A stretch of 8,849 nucleotides of DNA from NCBI GenBank assembly GCA_031254385.1, contig JAIRUO010000288.1, positions 1 through 8,849 on the forward strand, read 5' to 3'. The notes below the pieces were generated by a model, which was given only the letters and a program-made list of their open reading frames with translations, was not told where the DNA came from and made no database searches. Both the position numbers and the translations under genes were made by a program. Position 1 is the stretch's first letter; the number at the start of each line of letters is the position of its first letter. This stretch comes from Treponema sp. Its GTDB lineage: Bacteria > Spirochaetota > Spirochaetia > Treponematales > Breznakiellaceae. Positions 6,338 through 8,849 of this stretch are shown one piece after another.

Positions 6338-7046
6338 TATTGCAGCAAATGTCTTACATATTCGAGAAAGGATACAGTCGGCTTGTGTCCGAGTAGGCAG
6401 GGACGCATCTGAAATTGAATTAATGGCAGTCAGCAAAGCTCGGCCCCTTTTGGCCGTGGAAGAAGCGCATAAACAAGAGATAAGTCTTTTTGGTGAAAAC
6501 CGGGTACAGGAAGGGATAGAAAAATTTGCTTCCTTTAAGCTTCATAATGAAGAAACCGCTTCTGGTAATAATGTGGAAATTCACCTGATAGGCAGTCTCC
6601 AGCGAAACAAGGCAAAGACGGCTGCGGACTTTTTTCACTGTATTCAATCGGTAGACAGACTATCTCTTGTAGAAGAACTTGGACCGCTGACACTGGGAAG
6701 AGCTTATCCATTAATGATACTCTTTGAGTATCATACTGGCGAAGAAAGCAAATCCGGGTTTCCCGATTTAGACAGCCTCTTTAGGGCTGCGGAAAAGGCC
6801 CTGACCTTTCCTGGGTTGAATCCTGCCGGACTCATGACCATTGCGCCTTTTACCGCCGATACACAGGCTATACGCACTTCTTTTCGTTTGTGTTATAATG
6901 CAAGGGAGGAATTAAAGAAAAGGTTCCCGGAAAGAAGCTGGCCCTGCCTTTCCATGGGAATGTCAGGGGATTTTGAAATTGCCCTTGAGGAGGGTTCTAC
7001 ATTGGTCCGAATTGGAACCGCAATTTTTGGAGAAGCTCGTTTATGA
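6327..7046 (+). CDS. yggS: YggS/PROSC-family pyridoxal-phosphate homeostasis protein
   Basis: Members bind PLP in a TIM barrel of alanine-racemase fold III. They have no firmly known enzymatic reaction and help keep vitamin B6 and amino-acid pools balanced. At 239 residues the length is normal. Visible motifs are ELMAVSKARP (31-40) with K37 as the expected PLP-binding lysine, LFGENRVQEG (54-63), IHLIGSLQRNKAK (85-97), SVDRLSLVEEL (108-118), EESKSGF (139-145), GLMTIAP (168-174) and the phosphate-binding C-terminus LSMGMSGDFEIALEEGS (208-224) followed by TLVRIGTAIFG. All key residues seem intact. The gene overlaps rsmA by 11 bp and the next gene by 4 bp (ATGA), so it sits in the middle of the operon with no room for independent expression apart from possible internal promoters. 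Confidence 0.95.
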   Translation: MITDIAANVLHIRERIQSACVRVGRDASEIELMAVSKARPLLAVEEAHKQEISLFGENRVQEGIEKFASFKLHNEETASGNNVEIHLIGSLQRNKAKTAADFFHCIQSVDRLSLVEELGPLTLGRAYPLMILFEYHTGEESKSGFPDLDSLFRAAEKALTFPGLNPAGLMTIAPFTADTQAIRTSFRLCYNAREELKKRFPERSWPCLSMGMSGDFEIALEEGSTLVRIGTAIFGEARL

Positions 7047-7540
7047 GAAGCCCATTCTTGAGTATAGGTTTATTTGCAGTGCTTATAAGCCTGGCCTTTC
7101 CGGCAATAGCTCAAACAAGCGGCACTAGTTTTGGTCTTGATTTGTCCGGTACTCCCCTATGGGTCAGGGATCTGCGCCGGGCGGAAATAGTCGCTTTTGG
7201 ATCTTTTCCTTTTACTTTTTTCTTTACTTCTTTTACCATGGACTCAATACGTCTGGTAAGTCATAATTGGGACGGCCGCTATGCTCCCTGGCCCTTTAGG
7301 GCCGCCGGCGCAATTGATATGACTCGCAATGAAAAGATGCTTACCCTTGGCATTGCGGCAGGCACATCTATCCTGATTGCCCTAATTGATTATCTTATAG
7401 TCCGCAGCCAAAGAAACAAAAGGAACCAAGAAATTTTGAGCATGCCGCCGGGAACGCCCATCATTATCAGGCGGCCTGCAGAAGATAACGAATCCGCGCC
7501 TCCTTCAGAAATAGAAAGCGAAGTGATTGATGCCCCATAA
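7043..7540 (+). CDS. Unrecognised signal-peptide/membrane protein, 165 aa
   Basis: I do not recognise this family. The N-terminus is a classical Sec signal peptide: MRSP, a hydrophobic core at 5-19 and a probable cleavage site after AIA (residues 21-23). The mature part has the aromatic-rich stretch AEIVAFGSFPFTFFFTSF (48-65), which may be a membrane or membrane-associated segment, then DSIRLVSHNWDGRYAPWPF and a clear membrane helix at about 100-120 (LTLGIAAGTSILIALIDYLIV) followed by RSQRNKRNQ. By the positive-inside rule this puts the proline- and acid-rich tail (135-165, PPGTP, RRPAEDNE) in the cytoplasm. The ATG overlaps the yggS stop as ATGA with GGAG ten bases upstream, and the end overlaps rluD by 11 bp, so translation is coupled on both sides. 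No catalytic motif is visible. The reading frame is certain because neighbours fix it; a function is not. Confidence 0.7.
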   Translation: MRSPFLSIGLFAVLISLAFPAIAQTSGTSFGLDLSGTPLWVRDLRRAEIVAFGSFPFTFFFTSFTMDSIRLVSHNWDGRYAPWPFRAAGAIDMTRNEKMLTLGIAAGTSILIALIDYLIVRSQRNKRNQEILSMPPGTPIIIRRPAEDNESAPPSEIESEVIDAP

Positions 7541-8489
7541 AGACAATGCGGAAGGGAATCTTCTTCCCCGTTTCTCCTGTGTAGTTGACGACATCCCTGC
7601 CGGATTAAGACTTGACCGTTATGCGGCAGAAAACTTGAAACTCCTTTCCCGCTCCCAGATAAAGGCAAGAAAATTAAGGGCAAGGGTAAACAGCAGGGAT
7701 GTTAAAATATCCAGGATTCTTAAACCCGGAGACAGGCTAGATTTTTTTTGGGAAGATGCTGAGCCTATAGACCTGATCCCGGAGGACATTCCCTTGGATA
7801 TTATTTATGAAGACGACAGGGTAGCGCTTATCAATAAGGCGCAGGGCATGGTAGTGCATCCGGGTGCGGGAAACAGAAGCGGAACTCTGGCCAATGCCCT
7901 GTATTTTCGCAGCCTGCAAAAAGGAAGATCCCTGACAGCAGGAACAAGGCCAGGCATTGTTCACCGTTTAGACAAAGACACTTCCGGCCTTATTATTACG
8001 GCCTGGGACGAAGAAGCACACTTATTTTTGGCGGAGCAGTTTAAAAGCCGCAAGGTCATTAAGACTTACGCGGCAATAGTCCAAGGCCGTCCGATCGAAA
8101 ACACAGGCCGCATTGAAATGCCTATAGGCCGCAATAGAAAAAACCGTAAACTCTTTGCCGTTGACCTAAAAGGAAAACCAAGCCTGACCTTTTATAAAGT
8201 GGTCAGGTCCTATCAAAATTATTCGCTCCTTCTTTTAAGGCCCAAGACAGGCCGCACCCATCAGCTTCGGGTTCATCTTAAATACTTGGGAATTCCCGTA
8301 TTGGGCGATCCTCTTTACGGGAAAATGGATTCCCGTTTCCCTATCGCGACTTTAATGCTCCATGCAAAAAAGCTTTCGATTGCCTTGCCCGGGAAAGGCA
8401 GAGAGACCTTTAGGACTAAATTTCCTGAGAGGTTTAGCGAGTTTTTTGCTTTCATTCATAAATATTCTCACGCAGAGGGAAGTAAATAA
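7530..8489 (+). CDS. rluD: RluD-type 23S rRNA pseudouridine synthase with S4 domain
   Basis: The enzyme converts uridines in 23S rRNA to pseudouridine; E. coli RluD modifies positions 1911, 1915 and 1917 in helix 69. From the ATG at 7530 there are 319 residues. An S4 RNA-binding domain covers about 26-75 (LRLDRYAAENLKLLSRSQIK, RVNSRDVK, LKPGDRL). The catalytic domain follows, with GIVHRLDKDTSGLI (142-155, catalytic aspartate D148), FKSRKVIKTYAAIV (171-184), the RPKTGRTHQLRVHLKYLGIP stretch (237-256), DPLYG (260-264) and LHAKKL (277-282). An upstream in-frame TTG at 7527 is a less likely start than the adjacent ATG. It overlaps the 165-aa gene by 11 bp, has no strong SD, and is the last gene of the operon. 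RluD versus RluC specificity cannot be settled from motifs alone; the modified sites are inferred. Confidence 0.92.
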   Translation: MPHKDNAEGNLLPRFSCVVDDIPAGLRLDRYAAENLKLLSRSQIKARKLRARVNSRDVKISRILKPGDRLDFFWEDAEPIDLIPEDIPLDIIYEDDRVALINKAQGMVVHPGAGNRSGTLANALYFRSLQKGRSLTAGTRPGIVHRLDKDTSGLIITAWDEEAHLFLAEQFKSRKVIKTYAAIVQGRPIENTGRIEMPIGRNRKNRKLFAVDLKGKPSLTFYKVVRSYQNYSLLLLRPKTGRTHQLRVHLKYLGIPVLGDPLYGKMDSRFPIATLMLHAKKLSIALPGKGRETFRTKFPERFSEFFAFIHKYSHAEGSK

Positions 8490-8497
8490 TTTCTTGC

Positions 8498-8526
8498 TTG
8501 ACTTTGTTTAAATTCAGTGATACACT
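8498..8526 (+). promoter_or_regulatory. Promoter of the toxin-antitoxin operon
   Basis: A -35 box TTGACT (8498-8503, five of six) and a -10 box TACACT (8521-8526, four of six) are separated by 17 bases. Transcription would start near 8533, about 22 bases before the antitoxin ATG. The -10 box lies within the operator palindrome, so a bound antitoxin would block polymerase. Confidence 0.6.
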
Positions 8527-8536
8527 AGTGTTACAC
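8517..8536 (+). promoter_or_regulatory. Probable antitoxin operator (palindrome over the -10 box)
   Basis: GTGATACAC (8517-8525) and GTGTTACAC (8528-8536) are direct copies with one mismatch, 11 bases apart. The centre, ACACTAGTGT (8522-8531), is a perfect 10-base palindrome. Spacing by one helical turn is what pairs of ribbon-helix-helix dimers usually read. The site overlaps the -10 box and start point, which fits autorepression. The pattern is seen directly; protein binding is inferred. Confidence 0.55.
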
Positions 8537-8554
8537 TTTGAGAAGGAAGTATAT

Positions 8555-8779
8555 ATGGCTGCGGTGAATCCCAGGATAAACATAACTGTTCCTGAAGAAA
8601 TTGCAGAATTGTTAAGCAAGACCGCCCAACAAAGCAAAAAACCAGTTTCCAGAGTTGCTCTTGACCTTATTGAGTGGGCCCTTGAAGAAAGAGAAGAGAT
8701 GTATTTTTCCAAACTTGCCGATTCCGTAGAACAATCCAATCCGAAATGGATTAAAGACAACGATAAGATTTGGGATTAA
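8555..8779 (+). CDS. Type II antitoxin, RelB-like ribbon-helix-helix protein
   Basis: The 74-residue protein would bind its own operator as a dimer and neutralise the toxin encoded next to it. PRINITVPEEIAELL (6-20) is a typical ribbon-helix-helix start: a beta strand with alternating residues, then helix 1. KPVSRVALDLIEWALEE (29-45) gives the second helix. The C-terminal WIKDNDKIWD (65-74) resembles the toxin-wrapping tail of RelB-type antitoxins. The start is fixed by AGAAGGA at 8541-8547, seven bases before the ATG. A longer frame from a TTG at 8498 exists, but it would begin inside the promoter and is not credible. The stop TAA directly abuts the toxin ATG. The family call is good; the exact subgroup is uncertain. 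Confidence 0.82.
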   Translation: MAAVNPRINITVPEEIAELLSKTAQQSKKPVSRVALDLIEWALEEREEMYFSKLADSVEQSNPKWIKDNDKIWD

Positions 8780-8849
8780 ATGCCTTATACAATCGAATTT
8801 GCGGAAAGTGTAATAAAAGATGATATACCGTCTATCCCGATGCCTTATA
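8780..8849 (+). CDS. RelE/ParE-family toxin, N-terminal fragment (cut by window end)
   Basis: The 23 visible residues, MPYTIEFAESVIKDDIPSIP and three more, fit the start of a RelE/ParE-fold toxin: a first beta strand (YTIEF) and then a helix ending in the common KDDIPxxP pattern of this superfamily. RelE toxins are ribosome-dependent mRNA endonucleases, whereas ParE toxins poison gyrase; the catalytic residues lie beyond the window, so the activity cannot be judged. The ATG follows the antitoxin stop without a gap, so the two are translated together. A weak GGGA at 8772-8775 may serve as SD. The call rests mainly on the start sequence and on the antitoxin next to it. Confidence 0.65.
   Translation, partial: MPYTIEFAESVIKDDIPSIPMPY

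Noticed and set aside
7390..7683. 97-residue minus-strand frame across the 165-aa gene and rluD
   Set aside because: It spans the junction of two coupled plus-strand genes and shows no domain or ribosome-binding site.
8381..8400. Near-palindrome TGCCTTGCCCGGGAAAGGCA as a terminator or regulatory hairpin
   Set aside because: It lies inside rluD, 90 bases before the stop, with no T-tract. The bases encode ordinary residues (ALPGKG), so it is probably a coding coincidence.
8498..8554. N-terminal extension of the antitoxin from a TTG at 8498
   Set aside because: It would start within the -35 box and translate the operator. The ATG at 8555 has a well-placed SD and matches the usual antitoxin start.
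8452..8760. 102-residue minus-strand frame opposite the antitoxin
   Set aside because: It is antisense to a recognised antitoxin, covers the promoter and the rluD end, and has no recognisable motif.
1..8849. CRISPR array, tRNA/rRNA gene, riboswitch, insertion sequence or prophage
   Set aside because: I searched by eye for regularly spaced repeats, tRNA-like cloverleaf sequences, transposase motifs and long leader structures and found none. Intergenic space is nearly absent apart from 1493-1629 and 8490-8554.

Overview
The window looks like a chromosomal stretch of a spirochaete, most likely a Treponema (possibly of the termite-gut or oral type). This is an inference from the flagellar rod genes beside a membrane-anchored PilZ protein, the single-domain rod-binding protein, the moderate base composition and the overall style of the proteins. 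No rRNA, tRNA, CRISPR array, insertion sequence or replication origin is visible, and no stretch longer than about 140 bases lacks a gene.

Layout. (1) 1-922, plus strand: the 3' end of a flagellar operon, with the C-terminal part of the distal rod protein FlgG followed by a rod-binding (FlgJ N-domain-like) protein. (2) 878-1492, minus strand: a CPBP-family (CAAX protease-like) membrane protein that converges on the flagellar operon and overlaps it by 45 bp. Its N-terminus is suspect: coding-like sequence continues upstream without a usable in-frame start. (3) 1493-1629: an intergenic region with a near-consensus sigma70 promoter facing right (TTGACA, 17 bp, TATATT), a perfect TATAAT facing left, and an 11-bp direct repeat just before the next gene. 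(4) 1630-8489, plus strand: seven tightly packed genes, almost certainly one operon. They encode a membrane-anchored PilZ (c-di-GMP receptor) protein, an exported HEAT-repeat protein, a ComEC-type channel without its metallo-beta-lactamase domain, RsmA, YggS-type PLP protein, an unrecognised signal-peptide/membrane protein and an RluD-type pseudouridine synthase. Junctions are overlaps of 4 or 11 bp, or gaps of 2-3 bp. (5) 8490-8849: a type II toxin-antitoxin module of RelB/RelE type, with its own promoter, a palindromic operator and a toxin gene cut by the window end.

How it fits together. The left part is motility hardware and a probable c-di-GMP-dependent motility regulator. The middle operon mixes envelope or unknown proteins (HEAT, ComEC, 165-aa protein) with conserved housekeeping (16S rRNA dimethylation, PLP homeostasis, 23S rRNA pseudouridylation). 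The right edge begins an accessory region. I see no clear new defence or mobile system. The best candidates for new biology are the PilZ/HEAT/ComEC set, the 165-aa unknown protein, the shortened ComEC, and the broken or non-canonical start of the CPBP gene.
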